Source of the DNA: Micromonospora sp. R77
GTDB taxonomy: Bacteria > Actinomycetota > Actinomycetes > Mycobacteriales > Micromonosporaceae
Assembly: GCF_022747945.1 (NCBI RefSeq)
Contig: NZ_JALDST010000001.1
Span: 3,224,001-3,288,000, forward strand
Reading direction: 5' to 3'
DNA length: 64,000 bases
The position numbers and the translations under genes were made by a program. Below the pieces are notes generated by a model. The model saw only the letters and a list, made by a program, of their open reading frames with translations, was not told the DNA's origin and did no database searches. Positions 40,069 to 47,450 of the stretch are shown piece by piece (within the stretch, counting starts at the first letter, position 1; every line of letters begins with the position of its first letter).

Positions 40069-40929
40069 ATGCCGCGTGTCCGGTTCGTCGCTCGGGTCGT
40101 CGCCCTGGCGGTTGTCGTGTTGGCCGGCGTGGGTGCGTGCGCGCTCGATCCGCAGGCCGGCGGCTCCGGGGCGGCAGCGCCGGCACCCGTCGGCGTGACG
40201 GAGACAGCATCGGGGGCGAGCGCGCCGCCCACGCCGAGCCGACCCCCCACCGTGTCCCCGTCCGCGACGCCCACCCGCACCGCCGGCCCGAAACCCAGCC
40301 GTACGCCGACGGCGAAGCCGAAGCCGACCGGGTTCACCGGCTGCCCGGAGGGCGAGCACCAGCGGGACGTGGAGACGTACCTGAGTCGGTTGGGCGGGTT
40401 CGGGAAGCTCACCGTGGACGGGAAGCAGTCCGCCGCCGACTGCGCCGCGATCAAGAAGTTCCAGCGCCGGTACGGCATCAGCCCCGCCGCCGGCCGCGCC
40501 GGCTCGACGACGTACGACGTGGCGAAGCGGCTGGCCGGCACCGACGTGCACCGCTGCAAGGGCGGGTCGGGGCTGACCTTCTGCGTCGACCTGACCCGGC
40601 AGACCGTCTGGGCGATGCGGGGCGGCAAGGTGCTGCTCGGCCCCACCGTCACCCGCACCGGCATGGCCGGGTACGCCACCCCGGCCGGCACCTACTCCGT
40701 CGGCGGGCGGAACCTGAAGGAGTGGTCCAACCCGTACGAGGTGTGGCTGCCGTACTGGCAGCAGTTCAACGGCGGGATCGGGTTCCACGAGACCACCACG
40801 TACCTGCACAACTCGGCGATCGGCTCGCACGGGTGCGTGAACCTGCTGCACGCCGACGCGGTCCGGCTCTGGGAGCTGGGCTCGATCGGCACCCGGGTGG
40901 TCGTGATGGGCCGCCGCCCGGGCACCTGA
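40069..40929 (+). CDS. L,D-transpeptidase (YkuD) with peptidoglycan-binding domain
   Basis: 286 residues. A signal peptide ends in VLAGVGAC, a possible lipobox with Cys at 24. A Ser/Thr/Pro linker follows, then a PG_binding_1-like domain (SRLGGFGKLTVDGKQSAADC and IKKFQRRYGISP) and the YkuD domain with catalytic block HNSAIGSHGCVNLLHADA. It makes 3-3 cross-links in the wall. GGAGGAG before the ATG. Opposite strand to its neighbours, so an insertion into the XPB/partner pair. Confidence 0.94.
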   Translation: MPRVRFVARVVALAVVVLAGVGACALDPQAGGSGAAAPAPVGVTETASGASAPPTPSRPPTVSPSATPTRTAGPKPSRTPTAKPKPTGFTGCPEGEHQRDVETYLSRLGGFGKLTVDGKQSAADCAAIKKFQRRYGISPAAGRAGSTTYDVAKRLAGTDVHRCKGGSGLTFCVDLTRQTVWAMRGGKVLLGPTVTRTGMAGYATPAGTYSVGGRNLKEWSNPYEVWLPYWQQFNGGIGFHETTTYLHNSAIGSHGCVNLLHADAVRLWELGSIGTRVVVMGRRPGT

Positions 40930-40981
40930 TCCGGCCGGCCCGGCACCTGGGCTCGCGTCGGCGGTTGAGTCGTCGGGCGGG

Positions 40982-43456
40982 TCAGTCCTCCAGCACGGCC
41001 GCGGTGATCCGGTGCAGGGCGAAGGTGTGCAGCATCTCCGTCCGCTCGTCCTCGGCGCGCAGGTAGCCCGCGCCGATCGACACCGGCCGCAGCAGTCGGG
41101 ACGCGGTCGCCCCGTGCGCGTCGACGTAGCCCACCCAGACCAGCGCCTTGTCCCGTACCGCCTGCTGGAGCACCGCCAGCGCCTCGGTGTGCCCGTGCGC
41201 CGGCGCCGGACCGGTAGCCGCCGCGCCGCCGCGTACCACCGCCGGGGCCCGCCGGGCCGCCCGCGCCGCCGCCTCACCGCGCCGGATCTGCTCCACCACG
41301 CCGAGCAGCCGAGGCAGCGGCAGCTTCGGGGTGGCCAGCGGGTCCAGGCTGCGAGTCGTCACCGGCACCCGGGCGGGCGCCCGCCGGGTCTTCGGCCGGG
41401 CCAGCACCGCCGCGCCGCTGGCGTCCTCCGGCACCGGCGCGTAACCGGCGTCGCGCAATGCGAGCAGCATCCGCTGCACCTGGTACGGGGTGGCCAGCAC
41501 CGTCGGCGCGAGCCGCCGGAACGCCAGCGGCTCCAACCGCCGGTCGGCCAGCACCTCGGTCAGCAGCGCCTCGTCGTCGCTGCGGACGTACCCGCCGGCG
41601 GAGCCGACCCGCAGCCCGCCGTGCTTGCGCGCCACGTCGTCCACCAGATAGGTCAACCCCTGTGGGATCGGGGTACGCGACCGGCGGCGGAACAGCGCGT
41701 GCAGGTCGTCGGCGGTGTAGCCCGCGTCGAGGGCCCGCCGGATGCTGGCCGTGGTGATCCGGTGCACGCTCGCCCCGCCGGCCGACTCGTGCTCGGCCAC
41801 CACCTCCAGCTCACCGGCGAGCGCCGGATCAGGTGGGCCGGGGACCACCACGGTCAGGTCGGCCTGCAGCAGGAAGTGGTCCACCGGGGCGGGCAGCAGG
41901 GCGTCCAACGCCCGGACGGCCGTCGACGGGTCACCCGACTCGGCCTCGGAACGCAACCCGAGCGGGTCGTCCGCTCCCCGCTCGTCGGCGTCCGCCACGT
42001 CGGCCAGCAGCAGCCGCCCGTACGAGGTGAGCGCCCCGAGCCCGGTCACGCCGAGCTGGGCCGCCTCGGCCAGCACCTCCCGGTGCGCGGCCTCCCGCCC
42101 CCGGGCCCGCCGGGGTGTCCGCCAGTCCAGCAGCTCCAGCACCTCGTCCGGGGTGGGCGCGGCGGCCGGTTCCAGGTCGGCCAGCACCCCCAGCACGGCC
42201 CGTCGGGCACCCGGCGCGCCGGCCCGTTCCGCCTCGGCGGAGAGCACCGAGATCGGCCGGTCCCGCTCGTCCCGCTGCCCGACCAGCCCCACCTGCCGGG
42301 TCATCCCCAGCCAGGCCCGGGCCAGGTGTTCCCAGCGCTGGGCGAGCGAACCGGCGCGCCACACCTCGTACCCACCGGTGGGCAGGATCTGCTGGTCGCC
42401 GCCGTAGCGGGCGCCGGCGCTGCCGGTCAGCTCCAGCTCACCCACCAGCCCCGCCGCGTACGCGACCTCGAACAGCAGCGCGGTCGTCGGGTCGTCCAGC
42501 CCGAGCGCCCGGGCGAGCCGGCGCAGGTCCCGGACGCCCACCCCGCCGGAGCGGAGCACCGGGGCCGGTTCGGCGGCGAGGCTCTCCAGCAGCGCCTCGG
42601 TGTGGCGTACCACCTCCATGGTCTGCCCCGCGCCGGCCGAGTCGACGGCCTTCGGCTCGCGCGGCGGGCTCGCCACCAGCGGCGGGCTGGTCCGCAGCGG
42701 ACCGAGCGGACCGCTGTCGCGGCGCAGCAGCAGGCCGACCTCGCGGGGCAGCTCGACGGTGCCACTGCCCCGCCCCGCCGAGACGGGGACGAGCAGCCGG
42801 TTGTCGACCAGCCACCGGATCGGCGAACCGGTCGGCGCGCCTCCGTTCGTGTCGTCCGGGGGGAGGCTGTCCTCCGCGCCGACGGCGGGGGCCTGGAGCG
42901 CGCCCTGGGGCACGCTGCCGACCGGCGGTCCGGCCGCGAGTCGGTCGAGGATCGCCCGCGCCGACGGGGGAGCGGCCAGCAGCGTCCGCCGCAGCGTCGC
43001 CGGGTCCGCGCAGAGGGCGGCCGTGCGCGGGTCCAGCTCCGCCGCCGGTCGGCCCAGGCCCGCCGGGTACGGGGACACCTCGTCGACGCCGCCCACCACG
43101 CGCAGGTCGTGCTCCGGGCCGTACAGGAGGAAGAGCGCGCGGAGCTTGTCCACCGCGCGCCGGACGTCGGTCGGGGCGGGCGGGTGCGGACCGGCGGTGG
43201 CCATGGCCAGGATCGTGTCGGTGGCGGTGCCGCCCTGCTCGGGGTCGCGGGTGAGTCGGGCGGCGTCCAGGATCAGCAGGGTGAACTGGTCCAGCCCGTC
43301 GAGGGCGCGGGCCACCGAGACCCGGGACTGGGCGCGGATGGCGAGCGCGGAGACGTCGGCCGGCACCGGCACGACGAGGTCGGGCCGCAGCTGGAGCAGG
43401 GCGGCCAGGGACTCGTCGGGCAGGGTCCGCAGATGGTCGGCGAGTGAGGTGGTCAT
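40982..43456 (-). CDS. Helicase-associated domain protein, XPB partner (Rv0862c-like)
   Basis: 824 residues. The N-terminus MTTSLADHLRTLPDESLAAL with LLQLRPDLVVPVPADVSALA and the C-terminal DLTVVVPGPPDPALAGELEVV through YVDAHGATASRLLRPVSI fit the Helicase_C_3 (XPB/Ssl2-like) family. No Walker motifs, so it does not hydrolyse ATP itself. The equivalent gene in mycobacteria lies directly before XPB; here a wall enzyme gene separates them. Confidence 0.87.
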   Translation of the reverse strand: MTTSLADHLRTLPDESLAALLQLRPDLVVPVPADVSALAIRAQSRVSVARALDGLDQFTLLILDAARLTRDPEQGGTATDTILAMATAGPHPPAPTDVRRAVDKLRALFLLYGPEHDLRVVGGVDEVSPYPAGLGRPAAELDPRTAALCADPATLRRTLLAAPPSARAILDRLAAGPPVGSVPQGALQAPAVGAEDSLPPDDTNGGAPTGSPIRWLVDNRLLVPVSAGRGSGTVELPREVGLLLRRDSGPLGPLRTSPPLVASPPREPKAVDSAGAGQTMEVVRHTEALLESLAAEPAPVLRSGGVGVRDLRRLARALGLDDPTTALLFEVAYAAGLVGELELTGSAGARYGGDQQILPTGGYEVWRAGSLAQRWEHLARAWLGMTRQVGLVGQRDERDRPISVLSAEAERAGAPGARRAVLGVLADLEPAAAPTPDEVLELLDWRTPRRARGREAAHREVLAEAAQLGVTGLGALTSYGRLLLADVADADERGADDPLGLRSEAESGDPSTAVRALDALLPAPVDHFLLQADLTVVVPGPPDPALAGELEVVAEHESAGGASVHRITTASIRRALDAGYTADDLHALFRRRSRTPIPQGLTYLVDDVARKHGGLRVGSAGGYVRSDDEALLTEVLADRRLEPLAFRRLAPTVLATPYQVQRMLLALRDAGYAPVPEDASGAAVLARPKTRRAPARVPVTTRSLDPLATPKLPLPRLLGVVEQIRRGEAAARAARRAPAVVRGGAAATGPAPAHGHTEALAVLQQAVRDKALVWVGYVDAHGATASRLLRPVSIGAGYLRAEDERTEMLHTFALHRITAAVLED

Positions 43457-43528
43457 CGTCGTTCCACGCTAGCCCGACGAGGGCCGGTCCCGCCCCTCGG
43501 ACGTCCGGCTGGGCCGGGGATGTGCGGG

Positions 43529-43534
43529 TACGTT
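43529..43534 (+). promoter_or_regulatory. Predicted -10 box, leaderless start of the HAD gene
   Basis: TACGTT 6 nt before the ATG at 43541, no Shine-Dalgarno. Confidence 0.4.
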
Positions 43535-43540
43535 CTCGAC

Positions 43541-44164
43541 ATGCCCCCACTGATGGTCGGCTTCGACCTCGACATGACCCTGGTCGACTCGCGTCCCGGC
43601 ATCGCCGCGGCGTACCGGGCCCTGACGGCACGCACCGGTGTGCACGTGGACGCCGACGCGGCGGTGTCCCGGTTGGGCCCGCCGCTGCGGGTGGAGATCG
43701 CCCGCTGGTTCCCGCCGGAGCAGGTGGAGGAGGCGGTGACGACGTACCGGGAGCTCTATCCGGCGTACGCGATCACCCCGACCCTGCCGATGGCCGGCGC
43801 GGCGGCGGCGATCGAAGCGGTGCACGCCCGCGGCGGCCGGGTGACGGTGGTGACCTCGAAGATGGGCCGGCTGGCGAAGCTGCACCTGGACCACCTGGGG
43901 CTGGCGGTGGACGAGTTGGCCGGGGACCTGTTCGCCGAGGAGAAGGCGACCGCGCTGCGGGCGCACGGCGCGACCCTCTACGTCGGCGACCACGTGGCCG
44001 ACATGGTGGCCGCCGAGGCGGCGGGAATCCCAGGGCTGGGAGTGGCGACGGGACCCTGCTCGACGGACGAGTTGCGGGCCGCCGGGGCGGCGCTGGTGTT
44101 GGATGATCTAGGCGCATTCCCGGCGGCGCTCGACCGGATCATCGGGCTAGCCTTGGAGCGGTAG
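43541..44164 (+). CDS. HAD family hydrolase (phosphoglycolate phosphatase-like)
   Basis: 207 residues. Motif I LMVGFDLDMTLVDSRPGIAA, motif II TVVTSKMGRLAK, motif III Lys in EEKATALR and motif IV VGDHVADMVAAEAAG. Small helical cap (PPLRVEIARWFPPEQV). A phosphatase of unknown substrate. The ORF can start at 43520 or 43541; the leaderless box supports 43541. It is followed closely by the cold-shock gene (28 bp). Confidence 0.9.
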   Translation: MPPLMVGFDLDMTLVDSRPGIAAAYRALTARTGVHVDADAAVSRLGPPLRVEIARWFPPEQVEEAVTTYRELYPAYAITPTLPMAGAAAAIEAVHARGGRVTVVTSKMGRLAKLHLDHLGLAVDELAGDLFAEEKATALRAHGATLYVGDHVADMVAAEAAGIPGLGVATGPCSTDELRAAGAALVLDDLGAFPAALDRIIGLALER

Positions 44165-44192
44165 AGGTGTCGAGTGAAGCAGGGGTTTTCAG

Positions 44193-44579
44193 GTGCCGAC
44201 GGGTCGAGTGAAGTGGTATGACGCGGCCAAGGGATACGGGTTCGTCACCAGCGACGAGGGTGGCGACGTGTTCCTGCCCAAGGGCGCGCTACCGGCGGGC
44301 GTCAGCGACCTGAAGGGTGGCCAGCGGGTCGATTTCAGTGTGGTCGACAGCCGGCGGGGCGCCCAGGCGATGGGGGTCAAGCTGCTGGAGGCACCGCCCT
44401 CCGTGGCGGAGCTGCGTCGCCGACCGGCCGAGGAGCTGCACGGGCTGGTCGAGGACATGATCAAGGTGCTGGAGGCGAAGGTCCAGCCGGACCTGCGCCG
44501 GGGTCGGTTCCCGGAGAAGAAGACCGCGCAGAAGATCGCTCAGCTGGTCCACGCGGTCGCCCGCGAGCTGGAGGTCTGA
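44193..44579 (+). CDS. Cold-shock-domain protein with C-terminal extension
   Basis: 128 residues. The CSD is PTGRVKWYDAAKGYGFVTSD, with RNP-2-like GGDVFLPKGAL and GGQRVDFSVVDSRRG, followed by a 60-residue helical extension (RPAEELHGLVEDMIKVLEAK), like mycobacterial CspB. An RNA chaperone by family. GTG start. The last 40 bp overlap the antisense end of mqnD. Probably cotranscribed with the HAD gene. Confidence 0.92.
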   Translation: MPTGRVKWYDAAKGYGFVTSDEGGDVFLPKGALPAGVSDLKGGQRVDFSVVDSRRGAQAMGVKLLEAPPSVAELRRRPAEELHGLVEDMIKVLEAKVQPDLRRGRFPEKKTAQKIAQLVHAVARELEV

Positions 44580-45370
44580 GGGACGAGCCCGGCGTCGGCG
44601 GCCCGGCCCAGCAGCGCTTCCACGGCGGCGAAGCCGGCCTCACCCAGGTCGGCGGTGAACTCGTTGACGTAGAGGGCGATGTGCCGGTCCACCACGTCGG
44701 GCTCCATCTCCTGCGCGTGCGAGAGCACGTACCCCCGGCTGGCCTCCGGGTCGTCCCACGCCTGGCGTACCGACTCGCGGATCCAACCGGCCGCCTCGAC
44801 CGGGTCCACCACGCCCTTGCGGGCCAGGATGGCGCCGAGCGGGATCGGCAGCCCGGTGTCCGCCTCCCACCATTCACCGAGGTCGACCAGGGCGGTCAGC
44901 CCGTGCCGGGGGTAGGTGAAGCGTGCCTCGTGGATCACCAGCCCCGCGTCGTACGTGCCGGCGGCGACACCCGGCATGATCTCGTGGAACGGCACCACCA
45001 CGATCCGCGCCGGTGGCTGCTCCGCCGCCCAGAGTCGGAACAGCAGGTACGCCGTGGTCCGCTCGCCGGGCACCGCCACCGTCGCGCCGGACAGGTCGGC
45101 CCGGTCGCCCCGGGTGAGCACCAGCGGCCCGCAGCCCCGGCCCAACGCGCCGCCGCAGGGCAGCAGGTGGTAGTCGTCGAGCAGCCACGGCAGCGCCGCA
45201 TAGCTCACCTTGACCAGGTCGAACGCGCCCCGCTCGGCGGCCGTGTTGGTGACGTCCACGTCGGCGTAGGTCACCTTCACCGGCGGCGCGCCGGGTACCC
45301 GCCCGTGCACCAGCGCGTCGAAGACGAACGTGTCGTTGGGACAGGGCGAGATAGCCAGCGAGAGCGCCAC
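44540..45370 (-). CDS. mqnD: 1,4-dihydroxy-6-naphthoate synthase
   Basis: 276 residues. LSLAISPCPNDTFVFDALVH is the MqnD signature (SPCPNDTF), with LVIHEARFTYPRHGL, VSYAALPWLLDDYHLLPCGG and the periplasmic-binding-like two-lobed fold. It converts cyclic dehypoxanthinyl-futalosine to 1,4-dihydroxy-6-naphthoate in the futalosine menaquinone pathway. The partner mqnB lies 1.4 kb away on the same strand. GTG start. Confidence 0.93.
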   Translation of the reverse strand: MALSLAISPCPNDTFVFDALVHGRVPGAPPVKVTYADVDVTNTAAERGAFDLVKVSYAALPWLLDDYHLLPCGGALGRGCGPLVLTRGDRADLSGATVAVPGERTTAYLLFRLWAAEQPPARIVVVPFHEIMPGVAAGTYDAGLVIHEARFTYPRHGLTALVDLGEWWEADTGLPIPLGAILARKGVVDPVEAAGWIRESVRQAWDDPEASRGYVLSHAQEMEPDVVDRHIALYVNEFTADLGEAGFAAVEALLGRAADAGLVPQTSSSRATAWTS

Positions 45371-45654
45371 ACCCCCACGTTAGCCCCGCCCCCGTCCCCA
45401 CCCCCGCGCCCCCGGCACCGTTGTGACCGCCGCCCACCCGACCGCCGCCCTCCACCGCCGCGCCTGGCTTCCGCTTCCTGGCGTCCGTCCGGGCCCGCGC
45501 CCGGCGTCTCGTCCTGTCCCCGGCGGCTGCCGTCTCGTAGGCATCGCCCGCCCGCCTCCGGTCCATGCCTCTTTTCCTGCCCGTCTCTCTTCCTGCCCTG
45601 CGGCTGCCGCCTCCTCCGGCGCGCCCGCGTCCTTGGGCGGACGGGTCTGGAGTT

Positions 45655-45684
45655 CGCTACGAGTTTGATGACGAATATGAATCA
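45655..45684 (+). repeat. Dispersed motif, copy B
   Basis: CGCTACGAGTTTGATGACG followed by AATATGAATCA. It forms the left arm of an inverted pair with copy C. Confidence 0.8.
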
Positions 45685-45756
45685 GGCCGTCTTCGTCGGC
45701 GCCGGAGCCTCGGCCGTCAGAGGGGACCAGGAATGCCCGAATGCCGGAGAGGAGCC

Positions 45757-45785
45757 GATTCATTCACGTCATCAAACTCGTAGCG
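45757..45785 (-). repeat. Dispersed motif, copy C
   Basis: Read on the minus strand, CGCTACGAGTTTGATGACG followed by TGAATGAATC. Right arm of the pair; the first 19 bases equal copy B. Confidence 0.8.
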
Positions 45786-45891
45786 AGTTGTCCGGTCCCC
45801 TCCATCCCCAGCCGGGGGCGATTTCCACAGGGTTTTCCACAGGCTGGCGGCAGGTGTTGAGGAGGGGCAGTCCGGCACCGAGCATGGGCTG

Positions 45892-46815
45892 GTGACGGAG
45901 TCGACGGAGCCCCGGCCGCAGCTCGACCTTGGGGCAACCCTGCGGGCGCTGCGGCGGGAGGCCGATCTGAGCCAACGACAACTGGCCGCACGTTCCGGGG
46001 TGCCGCAGGCGACCATCGCCCGGATGGAGTCGGGGCTGACCACTGATCCGCGCTTCCGCACCTTCGAGCGGCTCCTGACGGCGGCGGGAGGGTGCCTCAC
46101 CGTCACTCTCGCCGCCCCTGCCGCCCCTGCCGCCCCCGCCGGGACCGCCGGGACGGCCGTGGTGACTTCGGCCAGCCCGGACGTGGCCTACTCGCTGCCG
46201 GTCGTGCCGCACGAGGCGGTCCGCGACGCGGCGGGTCGACACTGCCCCGCGCACCTCGATGCCCGTCCGGTCCGGGAGCCACGGGACTGGCCCGGGGCCT
46301 GGTGGTCGCACTGGTACGACCTACCGCCCGGGCAATGGCCGCTCCCGTTGCCGGCGGCGACCTTCGTACGGGATCGGGGCGAGCGGGATCGGCATCGGCG
46401 GCGTGAACAGGTCCGGCGTGAGGTTCGGGTGCGGCGGTTCACCGACATCGGGCTTCCGGCGACCTCGTGGCGGTTCCTTGCCGAGCTGCCCGACGGGGAG
46501 CTGGTCGGGGAGCTGCGGGCGCACGAGCGCAGCGTCGACCTGCTGCTCGGTTACGAGCTGGGCGACCGGCGGGAGCTCGTGCTCGACGGCGTCCTGGTGG
46601 GCGCGGAACATCGGCTGCTGGGCATCGGACGTCGGCTGGTCGAGGCGATCCGCACCGAGATGGCGCGAATCGGTGTCGGCACGGTCCACGCCGTCGCGGA
46701 GTTCGGCGGCGCCGGGTTCCTGGTCGCCTGCGGTTTCCAGGTGGCGTGGAGCCGGCCGACGGCGCTGCGGTGGGAAACAGCTGCGGGGGGAACGACCGGT
46801 CAGCGGAGGGCGTGA
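45892..46815 (+). CDS. XRE HTH fused to an acetyltransferase-like domain
   Basis: 307 residues. The HTH is LGATLRALRREADLSQRQLA with SGVPQATIARMESGLTTDPR. An Ala/Pro linker follows, then a middle region (WPGAWWSHWYDLPPG, VRRFTDIGLPATSWRFLAEL) and a C-terminal GNAT-like fold with the acyl-CoA loop HRLLGIGRRLVEAIRTEM and a late beta strand GGAGFLVACGFQ. The fusion order is unusual. GTG start, no Shine-Dalgarno. It ends 16 bp inside the convergent mqnB. Confidence 0.8.
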   Translation: MTESTEPRPQLDLGATLRALRREADLSQRQLAARSGVPQATIARMESGLTTDPRFRTFERLLTAAGGCLTVTLAAPAAPAAPAGTAGTAVVTSASPDVAYSLPVVPHEAVRDAAGRHCPAHLDARPVREPRDWPGAWWSHWYDLPPGQWPLPLPAATFVRDRGERDRHRRREQVRREVRVRRFTDIGLPATSWRFLAELPDGELVGELRAHERSVDLLLGYELGDRRELVLDGVLVGAEHRLLGIGRRLVEAIRTEMARIGVGTVHAVAEFGGAGFLVACGFQVAWSRPTALRWETAAGGTTGQRRA

Positions 46816-47450
46816 GCCGCCTCGGTGAGGGCGGCGAAGGCCTCCTTCATTCGCCACGCTCCCCGGTCCCGGGGACCGATCGGGTTCGACACGGTCCGCA
46901 GCTCGGCGAAGGGCACCCCGGCCTGGGCGGCGGCGACGGCCACGCCGTACCCCTCCATGGCCTCGACCACGGCGTCGGGGTGCCGGGCGGCCAACGCGTC
47001 GGTGCCGGTGGCCGTGCCGGTCACGGTGCTGACGGTGAGCACCGCCCCCACCGCGGCGGCCGGCAGGGCCGTGCGCAGCGCAGCCAGCAGGTCGGGGTCG
47101 ACGGGTACGTCGTTGCCGACGCCGAGCAGCTCCGGCGGCATGCCCAGCTCGTCGACCGGGATGAAGCCCTCGGGCGACTCGGCGCCCAGGTCGGCGGCGA
47201 CGCTGCGGGTCGCCAGCACGGTGTCGCCGACCGCCACCCGGCCGACGAAACCGCCGCCGATACCGGCGCTGACCACCGCCCGGTAGGGTCGGCCGGCGGA
47301 CTCGGCGAGCGCGAGCAGCCGGGCGGTCGCCGCTCCCGCCGCGGCCGGGCCGACCCCCACCGGCAGTACGGTCACCGAGTCGTCGGACAGCCCGGCCCGG
47401 ACCGCCTCCGCCTCGGCGGGCACCGCCGTCACCACCAACAGTCCGGTCAT
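46800..47450 (-). CDS. mqnB: Futalosine hydrolase
   Basis: 216 residues, nucleoside-phosphorylase fold. MTGLLVVTAVPAEAEAVRAG, VVSAGIGGGFVGRVAVGDTV, EAMEGYGVAVAAAQAGVPFA and LRTVSNPIGPRDRGAW (the Glu and Asn of the active site) identify MqnB. It cleaves futalosine to hypoxanthine and dehypoxanthinyl-futalosine. Its ATG overlaps the stop of the MFS gene upstream (ATGA), so they form one operon. Works with MqnD at 44540..45370. Confidence 0.94.
   Translation of the reverse strand: MTGLLVVTAVPAEAEAVRAGLSDDSVTVLPVGVGPAAAGAATARLLALAESAGRPYRAVVSAGIGGGFVGRVAVGDTVLATRSVAADLGAESPEGFIPVDELGMPPELLGVGNDVPVDPDLLAALRTALPAAAVGAVLTVSTVTGTATGTDALAARHPDAVVEAMEGYGVAVAAAQAGVPFAELRTVSNPIGPRDRGAWRMKEAFAALTEAAHALR

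Larger units (their letters stand above)
45371..45891. other. 521-bp intergenic region with two motif copies
   Basis: No convincing gene. The first 280 bp are extremely C-rich. Then two motif copies face each other (45655..45684 and 45757..45785) around a 72-bp core that contains a short GAATGCC direct repeat. A few open frames here are composition artefacts. Confidence 0.7.
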
